Assembly (NCBI RefSeq): GCF_023525255.1
Contig: NZ_CP073355.1
Location: 1,426,001 to 1,490,000, forward strand
Direction: 5' to 3'
Length of the DNA: 64,000 bases
DNA from: Thermospira aquatica
GTDB lineage: Bacteria > Spirochaetota > Brevinematia > Brevinematales > Thermospiraceae
Part shown: in pieces, positions 35,945 to 45,582 of the stretch
Layout of the letters: every line of letters starts with the position of its first letter
Numbering within the stretch: position 1 is the stretch's first letter
Notes under the pieces: model-generated
Told to the model about the DNA's origin: nothing
Databases searched by the model: none
What the model saw: the letters and a program-made list of their open reading frames with translations, nothing else
Translations under genes and position numbers: made by a program

Positions 35945-36826
35945 ATGAAACTCTTCATACTTTGGTTAGTACCGCTTTGGATTTTTGCTGCTGAAGTGAA
36001 AAATCAGATTCAATGGCTCAATGCTGTGTATTTTCCCGGATTTGAAACGAAAGTGGTTATTTCCCACGAGCAAAAGGTTCCTTTCCTTCAAGGAGAGGGG
36101 GTTTTAACAAAAGATAACTCTTTTACCTGGAAGTTGTTTGGAGAGCTCTCTCCCGTTTCGGTGAATGGTGGGATGGAAATGCGTATCTCGCCTTTGGCTG
36201 TCCTTGTGTTTACGGCTGGAGGAAAGATTGGTACAGGGTGGAAGCTTTTAGACTTTGTGGGGCTTGCGCTTAATCCTGTGACCAATACCAATCATACCCA
36301 GACTCCGACTTCGTTTGGTGGAGCTGTCATAGAAGGGTGGGTGAGTGGCGCGTTTCAGTTTGATACGGGTGCTGTGATCCCGGGAGACTGGAGTCATGTG
36401 CTTCTCTATACAGGACATACGTTAAACTATCGGATGCTTACGAGTGCCGATGATGATACTCCCTGGCTCTACGAGGCTGATAGTGGAAGAAATTACAACG
36501 GTTGGAGGTATCTCTCGACGACGGTGATTGCCTATCAGATGCCTCTGTGGCTGAAGAATATTGGGGTTTTGGTCTCGACAACCTCTCGGATCACCAAGCG
36601 GGATGTTTCTCCGATGGCTGATAAGGGATGGGCTTCTGATTTTACTGAGTGGGTCTTTGGACCACTGGGGTATATTGAATGGGGAAATCATGGGATAACC
36701 CTTCTCTTTCAGTGGCATAGTGATCCTCAGTTCGAGAGTAAAGAGGGCCACTTTACCCAGTGGAAGTACGAACAAACACTTATCAAGCCGTATCGGGTGG
36801 CGCTGAGTTATAGCTACTCTTTTTAG
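35945..36826 (+). CDS. Probable outer-membrane beta-barrel protein
   Basis: A 293-residue protein with a signal peptide (MKLFILWLVPLWIFA, cleavage probably after AAE or nearby). The mature part is rich in Trp, Tyr and alternating hydrophobic residues, and ends SYSYSF with a terminal Phe, the classical outer-membrane insertion signal. No specific family is recognised; a small spirochaetal-type barrel or porin is possible. GAGGGGG lies before ATG 35945. The ftsW gene starts nine bases after its stop, so the two are probably cotranscribed. Confidence 0.6.
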   Translation: MKLFILWLVPLWIFAAEVKNQIQWLNAVYFPGFETKVVISHEQKVPFLQGEGVLTKDNSFTWKLFGELSPVSVNGGMEMRISPLAVLVFTAGGKIGTGWKLLDFVGLALNPVTNTNHTQTPTSFGGAVIEGWVSGAFQFDTGAVIPGDWSHVLLYTGHTLNYRMLTSADDDTPWLYEADSGRNYNGWRYLSTTVIAYQMPLWLKNIGVLVSTTSRITKRDVSPMADKGWASDFTEWVFGPLGYIEWGNHGITLLFQWHSDPQFESKEGHFTQWKYEQTLIKPYRVALSYSYSF

Positions 36827-36835
36827 GGGAAAGCG

Positions 36836-37978
36836 TTGCTTTCGAAAATAGATCGTGCGCTTTTGTATGCTGTTCTTTTCTTGATGGTTCTGGGGATACT
36901 CTTTGTTTTTAGTGCGAGTTCGTATTTTTCTTTGCGCTATACGGGTAGTATCTATACTTATGCGATGAAGCAGATGGTGTTTGTGCTTTTGGGCTTTGGT
37001 GTCATGGTGTTTATGGCGCAGTATGAGTATACGAAACTTCGACGATGGATAAAACCGCTTGTGTTTGTGATATTTTTGTTGCTTCTTTTGGTCTTTGTGC
37101 CGGGACTGGGGAGTGTGAGAGGAGGGGCACGGCGATGGATCCATCTTGGTTTTTTTGATGTGAACCCAGCTGAGTTTGCGAAGCTTGTCGTTGTTATCTA
37201 TCTCTCGTATATCTTCACAAAAAAACAACAAAAACTGAAAGACTTTACTTTTGGATTTCTTCCTCCTCTTTTGATTGTGACGGCGATATTTTTTATTATT
37301 TTGATGCAGTCGGGGTTTTCTATTGCGACGTTGTTGTTAATGGTGGGCATGGTCATGTTTTTTGTTGGTGGGGCGTCACTGAAGCATCTTTTGAGTGTGT
37401 TTTTACTCAGTCTGCCTGTGCTCGTGACCTTTGTTGTCCAGGTAACCTATCGTAAGGCAAGGATTCTCTCGTTTTTGAACCCTTGGAGTGATCCCTACGG
37501 GAAGGGGTATCATCTTATTCAGTCGTATCGAGCGTTTGCTGACGCTGGTTGGTTTGGCAAGGGGCTAGGGAATTCTACCCAAAAGATCGGGGCTCTTCCA
37601 ACGCCTCATACGGATTTTATCTATGCGGTTATCACGGAGGAGATGGGACTTGTTGTGGCTCTTCTTTTGTTGGGGGTGTATCTTTTTATTTTTCTCCGGG
37701 CTTTTTTGATAGCCAAACGGGTTCAAGATCCTTTTGGGCAGCTGCTCGCGTATGGGATTGCTTCTCTCTTTGGTTTTCATGTTTTTCTCAATATTGGTGT
37801 GACAACGGGATTAATGCCTACGACGGGGGTGAGTTTGCCTTTTATTAGCTATGGGGGGTCTTCTCTTTTGATGTTTTCGTTAGCGATGGGGATTCTGTTA
37901 AACCTGAGTGCTCATGGGGAGGAGGTAAAGGGGGCTGTGCGAGAGATCCGCGAGGATTTTCAAGAGACTTTTGGGTAG
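36836..37978 (+). CDS. ftsW: SEDS-family peptidoglycan polymerase FtsW/RodA
   Basis: A 380-residue membrane protein with about ten helices. SEDS signatures are present: GGARRWIHLGFFDVNPAEFAK (near residue 97), the loop GLGNSTQKIGALPTPHTDFIYAVITEEMG, and TTGLMPTTGVSLPFISYGGSS. It polymerises glycan strands at the septum (FtsW) or sidewall (RodA); the two are hard to separate by eye, FtsW being preferred from the motif wording. The start is TTG 36836, with AGGGGA upstream. Confidence 0.87.
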   Translation: MLSKIDRALLYAVLFLMVLGILFVFSASSYFSLRYTGSIYTYAMKQMVFVLLGFGVMVFMAQYEYTKLRRWIKPLVFVIFLLLLLVFVPGLGSVRGGARRWIHLGFFDVNPAEFAKLVVVIYLSYIFTKKQQKLKDFTFGFLPPLLIVTAIFFIILMQSGFSIATLLLMVGMVMFFVGGASLKHLLSVFLLSLPVLVTFVVQVTYRKARILSFLNPWSDPYGKGYHLIQSYRAFADAGWFGKGLGNSTQKIGALPTPHTDFIYAVITEEMGLVVALLLLGVYLFIFLRAFLIAKRVQDPFGQLLAYGIASLFGFHVFLNIGVTTGLMPTTGVSLPFISYGGSSLLMFSLAMGILLNLSAHGEEVKGAVREIREDFQETFG

Positions 37979-38076
37979 GTTGTTGGGATATAGCTGTGAA
38001 GAAAACGGCTTGAGAGGTTGGGATTTTTTCGGATTCTGAAAGAGATGATCAGGAGAGGTGTGGGAGATTTGGGTGT

Positions 38077-38157
38077 TTTTTTATTTATAGAACTGTTTTA
38101 AATTTAGAAATTTTTGAGAATTTTTTATTTATATATCTGTTATAGAATTAGAAATTT
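38077..38157. repeat. Pair of 37-bp direct repeats upstream of the type III RM operon
   Basis: Two AT-rich units (38077-38113 and 38121-38157) agree at 32 of 37 positions and are 44 bp apart, about four helical turns. They end seven bases before the predicted -35 box. A regulator-binding role is plausible. The rest of the 250-base gap after ftsW shows no gene. Confidence 0.6.
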
Positions 38158-38164
38158 GGCTTTT

Positions 38165-38193
38165 TTGCAAAAAGCGAAAAATTTTCTTATACT
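38165..38193 (+). promoter_or_regulatory. Predicted promoter of the type III RM operon
   Basis: TTGCAA (38165-38170), 17-base spacer, TATACT (38188-38193), followed within 40 bases by the mod start. Confidence 0.6.
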
Positions 38194-38228
38194 AAAAGTG
38201 TAATAAAATGAGAGGGGTAGAAAAATCT

Positions 38229-40154
38229 ATGGATAACACCAAAAACCTCTTAAACCATGTAAAAGACCTTCTTCAAAAAGATGAGCGGCTCGTTGTCAAT
38301 GGAGAGCTGATGAAAAACAAAATCATTGAATTGGCGCTCAAGCTTGATAAGGATTTTATTGAGCTTCTTCTCTCCGATCCCCGGACAAAGGAGATGTTCT
38401 TTCTTTCTGTAGGAGAGGTTATGATCTTCGATAAGGATAAATTTATTCGCTTTATCGCGAACAAGCAGTTTTTACCAGATTCGTATACAGCTTTTAAAAA
38501 CAAGATCGGTTTAATTGATGAAAAGGGAGAATTCATAAGCGAAAAAAAGGATGTCGTTCTCTCTTGGCCCTATAAAGACTGTGTGTTAGAAGGAGGCATG
38601 ACCAAAGAAGACCAAAAGCGCGATGAGATATTCTGGAATGAAACCTTAGCTCCGGATGAAATTAGTCGCTTGCTTGAACCAAAAGTTTTTACCAATGCGA
38701 AAAGAATAGATAAAGATGGTGAGCATAAATTTGACGGTTTTGGAACTGATGAAAAGGGAGATATTAAAGACAATCTTCTTATTAAAGGCAACAATCTTTT
38801 GATTCTTCATTCTCTCAAAAAACGTTTTGCTGGAAAGGTAAAGCTGATTTACATTGACCCGCCGTATAATCCCGATTCTGCAGCTAATACATTTTCTTAT
38901 AATAATAGATTTAATCATTCTACTTGGTTAACTTTCATGAAAAATCGTATAGAGGTAGCTAAAACACTTTTAACTTTAGATGGTTTTTTTTGTATAGCAA
39001 TAGACCACAATGAACTTTTTTATTTAGGGGTTCTTTGTGATGAAATTTTTGGTAGAGAAAATAGAATTGGAATAATCGCAGTTGAAACTAACCCAGGGGG
39101 TAGAAGCGATTCTCTGTTTTTTGCTACATCACATGAGAATTTTTTTGTTTATGCGCGAGATATCACAAAAGCTAAGATCAATAATCTTAAAATGGATGAA
39201 CAAGAGCTGAAACAATACAAATACGAAGATGAAATTTCAAGGTATAAGTTAGTTCCGTTGCGTCGTACTGGAAGTAATTCTACTCCTGACAAAAGACCCA
39301 ATTTATACTTTCCGATTTTTTATGATCCGAAAAATAAACAAATTTCTTTAGAAAAAAAAAGTGGATATATAGAAATATTACCAATTGGAGCTGATTCTAT
39401 AAAAAGAGTATGGCGGTGGTCAAAAGAAAAGATTTTGTCTAACCTGAATGATATAGAAGTTAAGGAGTCAAAAAGTGGCTATATGGTTTTTGTTAAAGAC
39501 AGATTAAGACTTGAGAAGAAACCTAAAACGTTGTGGCATGGCTCAAGATACGATGCTTCCTCGTATGGTACTAAGTTATTGCAGAAATTTAAACTAAAAG
39601 GAGAATTTAGTTATCCTAAACCTTTATATTTAATAAAAGATATAATTCAGATTCTTTCAGATAAAGAAAGTATTGTTTTGGATTTTACGGCTGGGTCAGG
39701 GACGACTGCTCATGCATTGCTTGAATTAAATAAAGAAGATGGCGGAAATCGTAGATTTATTTTATGTGAACAGATGGATTACGTGGAAACCATTACAAAG
39801 GAGAGAATTAAAAAACTCATAAAAGATCGTGAAAATGATTTTGTCTATCTGGAACTCATGAAATGGAATGAACATTTTGTAGAGAAAATCCAGCAAGCCA
39901 CAACAAAAGAGGAGTTGGCAAAACTCTGGGAAACAATGAAGGAAAAGGCGTTTTTGAGCTCCAAGGTAGATAGCAAAGAAGTGGACAAGAACGCAAAAGA
40001 TTTTGAGGATCTCTCTCTCGAGGATCAGAAGAGGTTGCTCCTTGAGGCTCTGGACAAGAATCATCTCTATGTGAACTATAGCGAGATTGATGATGAGGCG
40101 TATGGGGTGAGTGAAGAGGATAAAAAATTAAATAGGGGGTTTTATGAAGAATAG
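38229..40154 (+). CDS. mod: Type III restriction-modification methyltransferase (Mod)
   Basis: About 641 residues from ATG 38229, with GAGAGGGG 11 bases upstream (an ATG at 38208 lacks a ribosome site). The catalytic motif DPPYN lies near residue 217 and the SAM-binding motif FTAGSGTTAHALLEL near residue 488, an order typical of beta-class N6-adenine methyltransferases of type III systems. The central region, with many Asn/Lys/Ser, should hold the target-recognition domain; base composition there is more AT-rich than in neighbouring genes, as is common for exchanged recognition domains. It overlaps the next gene by 11 bases. Confidence 0.92.
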   Translation: MDNTKNLLNHVKDLLQKDERLVVNGELMKNKIIELALKLDKDFIELLLSDPRTKEMFFLSVGEVMIFDKDKFIRFIANKQFLPDSYTAFKNKIGLIDEKGEFISEKKDVVLSWPYKDCVLEGGMTKEDQKRDEIFWNETLAPDEISRLLEPKVFTNAKRIDKDGEHKFDGFGTDEKGDIKDNLLIKGNNLLILHSLKKRFAGKVKLIYIDPPYNPDSAANTFSYNNRFNHSTWLTFMKNRIEVAKTLLTLDGFFCIAIDHNELFYLGVLCDEIFGRENRIGIIAVETNPGGRSDSLFFATSHENFFVYARDITKAKINNLKMDEQELKQYKYEDEISRYKLVPLRRTGSNSTPDKRPNLYFPIFYDPKNKQISLEKKSGYIEILPIGADSIKRVWRWSKEKILSNLNDIEVKESKSGYMVFVKDRLRLEKKPKTLWHGSRYDASSYGTKLLQKFKLKGEFSYPKPLYLIKDIIQILSDKESIVLDFTAGSGTTAHALLELNKEDGGNRRFILCEQMDYVETITKERIKKLIKDRENDFVYLELMKWNEHFVEKIQQATTKEELAKLWETMKEKAFLSSKVDSKEVDKNAKDFEDLSLEDQKRLLLEALDKNHLYVNYSEIDDEAYGVSEEDKKLNRGFYEE

Positions 40155-41703
40155 GGATTTAACTTTTTCTGATTGGTTAAAAGAGGATTTTGAGAAATTA
40201 GGAGAAAAAGAATGGGTTCCGGTATTTTGGAACTTTGGGTCACTCGAAAGTGGGGAAAGAGTAATGTATTCTTCTGCCATAATAGTGAAAAATAAAGTTA
40301 AGGAGGCGTTGAAAAAAGTAGAGCCGGATTTGTATGTTTATGAGGAAAAACCAGACTTTGTAGAGTATAGGAATAAGAAAGGAAAACGTGTATTGAAATA
40401 TCGCCGTTTCCATGAAGAGGGGATAGAACCGTTAGTATATTGGAGAATATTTAAAGGGAAAAAAAGAAGAAAGACTTTCATCTATCTTGAGGAAGATAAA
40501 GGTAAAAAAGAAAAAGTTTTCCTTTTTATTGATGAGAGAACAGGTAAAGAAGATGAGGTTATTTATATTGAAAAAGATAAAGTGTTAATAAAACTAAAGT
40601 ATCTGAAAGAGTACCTCGCAATTAAACAAGCCTATTTAGCACTGTATTTTGAATTGGTACGTTTATCGGAACATACGTTAGAGGAGTTAGGAAAAGAAGA
40701 GATTCGTGGAAAGATAACAAGAGATAGCAATTATATTTACTCTTTCTCTCTTGTTGAAGATTCCATAAATGGATTTTCTTCCCTAGGTCGTTTGAGGGGG
40801 AAAAAGATAATTGCCCCACCGAAAGATTTTCATTCTGTTTTTGAAAAAGGGTCTCAGAAATTTGAAGAATTTATAATTGAAGTAGGCAAAGAGGGAAAGG
40901 AAATTTGGCAGAGTTGTGAGTTCTCTTTGGAATCTGAGTTTGCAGAGCTGTTTGTTTTTTTTAGGAGAGAGGTACTTAAAAAATATTATGATAAACATAG
41001 CTCTTTTACTGTAGAAGATGGGAAAGTTGAACATAAAGGCTTTTGGCATTTACCAGTAATGAATAATCATAGAGAGTATGTGGTCGTAAGGTTTAAGTTT
41101 TTGCATGGATTACCTTATGAGGAACAAGTTCATTGGAGAAATTTTAATGTCACACCTAAAGGGGTTAGCGATATTGACCTATGGCGTTATTTGAATGGAG
41201 TGTATTTGGAGCCTGAGCATCCAGAGTTCCTTTTTAAAAAGAGGTTTTTTTCTTTTCAGGCAGTGTGGCGGGAAAAATTTGGATGGGATTTGTTTCTCCC
41301 TTTGCCCGAAGGGGATAGCTATCATATGAAAACCCTTCATGTTCCATTTACTTCCGACCAGAAAGAATTTGATGAACAAATACTTTCTCTACACAAAATA
41401 TTGATTGAGTCTTTAAATGATAAAGAATTGGCAAAAGGTGTTTCTATAGAGAAGCAGAATCCCGGGAGTATAGACAAATTGGAGGCTTTTTTAAAGCATC
41501 ATAATTTCCCTGATTTAAGCATAATCGAATTTCTAAAAAAATTACAGGCTCTTCGATCAGCAGCAGTTGCCCATAGGAAAGGCAAGAAATATGAGGAGAT
41601 AAAAGAGTACTTTGGTATAGGGACAAAAAGTTTTTTCTCTGTTTTTGAGGATATCTTAAATAGATGTATAGAAATTCTAACAAAATTGAATTATGTTTTT
41701 TGA
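40144..41703 (+). CDS. Unknown protein inside the type III RM operon, HEPN-like motif at the end
   Basis: A 519-residue, Lys/Glu-rich cytoplasmic protein with no recognised overall family. The N-terminal part contains two beta-strand-like charged stretches (KGKRVLKYRRF, RRKTFIYLEE). The C-terminus, QALRSAAVAHRKGKKYEEI, has Arg471-x5-His477 in a helical setting, resembling the R-x4-6-H signature of HEPN ribonucleases. Its start overlaps mod, and res begins nine bases after its stop, so it belongs to the operon. It might be an added abortive-infection effector or a regulator. Function not established. Confidence 0.6.
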   Translation: MKNRDLTFSDWLKEDFEKLGEKEWVPVFWNFGSLESGERVMYSSAIIVKNKVKEALKKVEPDLYVYEEKPDFVEYRNKKGKRVLKYRRFHEEGIEPLVYWRIFKGKKRRKTFIYLEEDKGKKEKVFLFIDERTGKEDEVIYIEKDKVLIKLKYLKEYLAIKQAYLALYFELVRLSEHTLEELGKEEIRGKITRDSNYIYSFSLVEDSINGFSSLGRLRGKKIIAPPKDFHSVFEKGSQKFEEFIIEVGKEGKEIWQSCEFSLESEFAELFVFFRREVLKKYYDKHSSFTVEDGKVEHKGFWHLPVMNNHREYVVVRFKFLHGLPYEEQVHWRNFNVTPKGVSDIDLWRYLNGVYLEPEHPEFLFKKRFFSFQAVWREKFGWDLFLPLPEGDSYHMKTLHVPFTSDQKEFDEQILSLHKILIESLNDKELAKGVSIEKQNPGSIDKLEAFLKHHNFPDLSIIEFLKKLQALRSAAVAHRKGKKYEEIKEYFGIGTKSFFSVFEDILNRCIEILTKLNYVF

Positions 41704-41712
41704 GAGGAAATT

Positions 41713-44337
41713 ATGCTTTACAAAACATTTGATTCGCTCAAAGAAGCCCATGGCGAAGACTATTTTACCTCTCGCGTAGAAGAAGATGTCTATCAAAACC
41801 TCAACCCAAAGTTTCAACTACGGGAATATCAAAAAGAAGCTTTTGGGCGGTTTGACTTTTATTTTACTGAGTACAGGGGAAGAAAATTTCCGACGCAACT
41901 CCTCTTCCATATGGCAACGGGAAGTGGCAAGACCCTTATCATGGCAGGGGCTATCCTTTATCTTTATAAACAAGGGTATCGTAACTTTATCTTCTTCGTC
42001 AATAGCAAAAACATCATCGAAAAGACAAAAGACAACTTCCTTAATCCTCTCTCCGACAAATATCTCTTTGCTCCCAAGATCAAGTTTGGGGAGAAGGATG
42101 TTTTCATCCGAGAGGTTGAAAATTTTGAAGCAGCCCATCCGGAGGATATAAATATTCTTTTTACCACTATTCAAGGATTGCATCAACGATTAAAAGAACC
42201 AAAAGAGAATCAACTCACAGCGGAAGAATTTGAAGAGAGAGAGATTGTTCTCATCTCCGATGAGGCTCATCATCTCCAGGTGATGACAAAGACAAAAGAA
42301 GAACAAAACATTGAAGAGAATTGGGAAGCTACAGTAATGAAAAAAATTTTTACAAAAAATTCCACAAATCTTCTCCTCGAGTTTACCGCAACCATTGATT
42401 TAACGAATGAAAATATTCAAAAAAAATATGAAGACAAGCTCATCTTTCAGTATGACTTAAAACAATTTCGGCAAGACAAGTACTCAAAAGAGATAGAAGT
42501 CTTAGAGGCAGATCTCGGACCTATGGAGAGAGCCCTCCAAGCGGTTATCCTCAGTCAGTACCGGAGAAAGATTGCCGAAAAGAACAAGGTCTACCTCAAG
42601 CCAGTGATTCTGTTTAAGTCTAAAACTATCAAAGAGTCAGCAGATGACTATACTAAATTTCTTACGAAGATACAAAACCTCTCTCTAGATGATATCGAGG
42701 GGATACAGTCCCGGGCAAAAGGAACGATTCTCGAGAAGGTTTTTGACTATTTACAAAAAGAGGGTATAACCTTTGCAAATTTCATAAAAGAATTACAAGA
42801 AGATTTTTCTCCCGAGAAGGTTATGCTTCTCAACTCAGAGAACATCGATGAAGAAAAACAGCTCAAGCTGAATTCTCTCGAGAGTGTACATAACGAGATA
42901 AGAGCTATTTTTGCCGTGAATATGCTCAACGAGGGATGGGATGTTCTGAATCTTTTTGATATTGTGCGATTGTATGATACACGAGATGGTAAGTGGGTAG
43001 GTGGAAAGTACAAACCCGGTAATACTACGATTGGTGAGGCGCAGCTCATTGGGCGAGGGGCAAGATACTTCCCCTTTCAGATAAAAGAAACTGATGATAA
43101 GTTCAAGAGAAAATTTGATAATGACATTGAAAATGAAATGCGCATCGTAGAAATTTTGCACTATCATAGTGCTTACAATCCACGATACATTGATGAGATA
43201 AAGAATACTCTTACAGAGATGGGAATTATTCCGGAGAAGTATGTAGAGGTTGACTTATTTGTCAAAGATTCCTTTAAAAAGACGGATCTCTGGCAAGTGG
43301 GAGTTATTTTCCTTAACGAAAGGGAGGAGAATAAACATACCGATGTTTATAGTCTCGACAGTGCAAAAATTGAAAAGAATTACACCTATACTCTCCGGAC
43401 GGGTGAGATGAAAGAAGAGATTCTGTTAGATGAAGAAAAATTCCAGCTTTCTAGTGATAGATTTCTGACTATAAAGAGAATAAAACTCCCTCAGCTGGGA
43501 AAGAATGTGGTCAGAACGGCCCTTGATAAACTTGAGTTTTATCGGTTTGATGCTCTTAAAAAGTATTTTCCTCACATCAAATCGATAGAGGAGTTTATCA
43601 CTTCAGAGGACTATCTCGGTGGTGTTCAGGTTGAGATTATGGGACCAGAAAATAGAGTTGCGCATCTCTCGCAGAGAGAAAAATTAGAGATAGCTCTTTC
43701 TGTTGCTAAAAGTATAGCAGAAAGAACAAAAACAAGCACCTCAGCATTTAAGGGTACTTGCTCTTTCAAAGCAAAACTTCTTAAAGAAATCTTCCAAAAT
43801 AAAAAGATCAAGATAGCTACAGATGAGTTAGAACGAGAGAAGTTACAAAATATCAACCTTGCTGAAAAAGACTGGTATGCCCAGAACGACTTCTACGGTA
43901 CGGATGAGGAGCAGAAGTTTATTCTTTTCATCGAAAGTTGGATAGAGAGGCTCAAACAAAAATACACTGAGGTAGTTCTCTTCCGGAATGAAAAATTCTT
44001 TCAGATTTATGATTTTGAAGAAGGAAGAGCGTTTGAACCTGATTTTCTTATGCTCCTTAAAGGAAAAGATGGTGTTATAACGATGTATCAGGTCTTTATT
44101 GAGGCAAAAGGTGACCAGTTCAAAGATAGTCAAGGACGATTCGAAAATTCTAAAGAAGGATGGAAACAAGATTTTCTTCTCTCACTGGAAAATGAGGCAA
44201 AGGTAGAAAAAGAGCTTTTTCCCCAAAACGGAGATTTCCGGATCATTGGGCTACCTTTCTACAACGAGGGACTCAAAAAAGAGTTTGAAAAAGCCTTCGA
44301 GGAGAAAATGTTGGATGAGGGTGGGGAAGTTTCCTAA
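41713..44337 (+). CDS. res: Type III restriction enzyme (Res)
   Basis: An 874-residue helicase-nuclease. Walker A MATGSGKT lies near residue 68, DEAHHLQ near residue 187, and a second helicase lobe carries NEGWDVLNLFDIVRL and the GEAQLIGRGARYF arginine motif. Near residue 775 a PD-(D/E)xK nuclease is visible (FEPDFLMLL then VFIEAKGDQ). With Mod it would translocate or slide between inverted target sites and cut unmodified DNA. All key motifs look intact, so the system is probably functional. Confidence 0.92.
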   Translation: MLYKTFDSLKEAHGEDYFTSRVEEDVYQNLNPKFQLREYQKEAFGRFDFYFTEYRGRKFPTQLLFHMATGSGKTLIMAGAILYLYKQGYRNFIFFVNSKNIIEKTKDNFLNPLSDKYLFAPKIKFGEKDVFIREVENFEAAHPEDINILFTTIQGLHQRLKEPKENQLTAEEFEEREIVLISDEAHHLQVMTKTKEEQNIEENWEATVMKKIFTKNSTNLLLEFTATIDLTNENIQKKYEDKLIFQYDLKQFRQDKYSKEIEVLEADLGPMERALQAVILSQYRRKIAEKNKVYLKPVILFKSKTIKESADDYTKFLTKIQNLSLDDIEGIQSRAKGTILEKVFDYLQKEGITFANFIKELQEDFSPEKVMLLNSENIDEEKQLKLNSLESVHNEIRAIFAVNMLNEGWDVLNLFDIVRLYDTRDGKWVGGKYKPGNTTIGEAQLIGRGARYFPFQIKETDDKFKRKFDNDIENEMRIVEILHYHSAYNPRYIDEIKNTLTEMGIIPEKYVEVDLFVKDSFKKTDLWQVGVIFLNEREENKHTDVYSLDSAKIEKNYTYTLRTGEMKEEILLDEEKFQLSSDRFLTIKRIKLPQLGKNVVRTALDKLEFYRFDALKKYFPHIKSIEEFITSEDYLGGVQVEIMGPENRVAHLSQREKLEIALSVAKSIAERTKTSTSAFKGTCSFKAKLLKEIFQNKKIKIATDELEREKLQNINLAEKDWYAQNDFYGTDEEQKFILFIESWIERLKQKYTEVVLFRNEKFFQIYDFEEGRAFEPDFLMLLKGKDGVITMYQVFIEAKGDQFKDSQGRFENSKEGWKQDFLLSLENEAKVEKELFPQNGDFRIIGLPFYNEGLKKEFEKAFEEKMLDEGGEVS

Positions 44338-44400
44338 CTGAGGACACACCCTCATCTCAGAAGCCCTCAAGGTGTTTCTTGTCCTTCGTGATCCAGCTCG

Positions 44401-45348
44401 TTAGTGTGTTGACCTCTTTTTGGCGACCACAAGGATGTTCTCCCCAAGTCCGAGTTTGTCCATGACAAAAAAGAACGGGAAATGGATCAATTGGAGTATT
44501 CGTAAAACAGACCTGATGAAGGTAAAGAGTCGAGTCTCTGTATAAGGAGCCTCTTCATCTTTGGGCTCACTGAGGAGACGTTTTTTGAGTTTTTCTTTTA
44601 CTTTCGTTAGATTGGCTATTGCTACCCCAAAATTATGTATAGGGTTGCCGTCCTCTTTGGTACTTTCTGTTTTCAGTTCTACGATCTCAAATTCTCTCAG
44701 CATATACTGGATAGAGTTTTTGTTAAAAAAGTTGAGATGAAATGGTGGACAAATAGTGGGGTAGTGATTTTTGAAGATTTTATACCCGAATGAATCGATA
44801 TGAGGGGTGACAATAATGAGAATTCCTTCCTCTTTGAGGAATTTTATGGCTTCATCGATAAGATTTTTGGGATCTGTGACATGTTCAATAAGATGGCTCA
44901 TAATAATAACATCAAAACTTCCGTATAAGGAAGGAGGCGGAAATGCCGCAGAATACAAATGTTCGAGACCATAGAATTCTTTTGCACATTGCAGGGCTTT
45001 TGGAGATATGTCTGTACCTGTTACCTCATATCGAAATTGTTTGAGCCCATAGAGGATATAGCCAGTAGAACACCCAACCTCTAACACATGTTGTGCGTTT
45101 TTTGCATGGCGGACAATCAATCGATGGAATCGTTCTCCTATTTTTCTGCCTTATTTGGCGGTTATTTTTGGTGATCTGTCAATATGTTCATATGCTATAG
45201 CCAACTCTTTTTTTGTTGGGCGGGGTATGGCAAAGACAAGGCTACATTCTGAACATTGCTCAAGGGTGAACTTTTTCTCTTTTAGAAAGACATGAGAAAC
45301 TTCGCGAAGTGTGTGGAATGTTGAAGACCCACATATGGGACAATTCAT
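44401..45348 (-). pseudogene. Zinc-ribbon class I SAM methyltransferase interrupted by an in-frame TAA
   Basis: From ATG 45348 (GGAGGAG upstream) the frame encodes a CxxC zinc ribbon (MNCPICGSSTF, QCSECSLVF). After ARTIFICIALLY short 65 residues it reaches TAA at 45151-45153, then continues in the same frame through GRKIGERFHR into a complete class I methyltransferase domain (HVLEVGCSTGYILYG, SHLIEHVTDP). Frame and domain order match intact zinc-ribbon methyltransferases of about 315 residues, so the stop is probably a nonsense mutation. A sequencing error or restart at TTG 45120 are alternatives. Substrate unknown; relatives often act in cell-surface sugar pathways. Confidence 0.7.
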
Positions 45349-45582
45349 AGCATCTCCTCCATCATCTTTATCGCTCACTTTGTTAGCTGCTCTCTTTTCC
45401 GCATCGGTTTTATCTTTTTACGGAGATTATCCACCTGCTGGGTCTTTGAGAGAGCCATTGGTTTATATTTTTTATAGACTTTTAGTATACCATAGATCCC
45501 TACATTTATCAATTAAATTGAATTTTCACCCAACTTTTCATTGATAAGAAACATGATGTTTGAATACGTTCGCCCTTTCTTT

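Noticed and set aside
36422-37231. 269-residue minus-strand frame across the outer-membrane gene and ftsW
   Set aside because: Composition is basic and low in hydrophobic order, as expected for an antisense shadow, and it crosses two well-supported genes.
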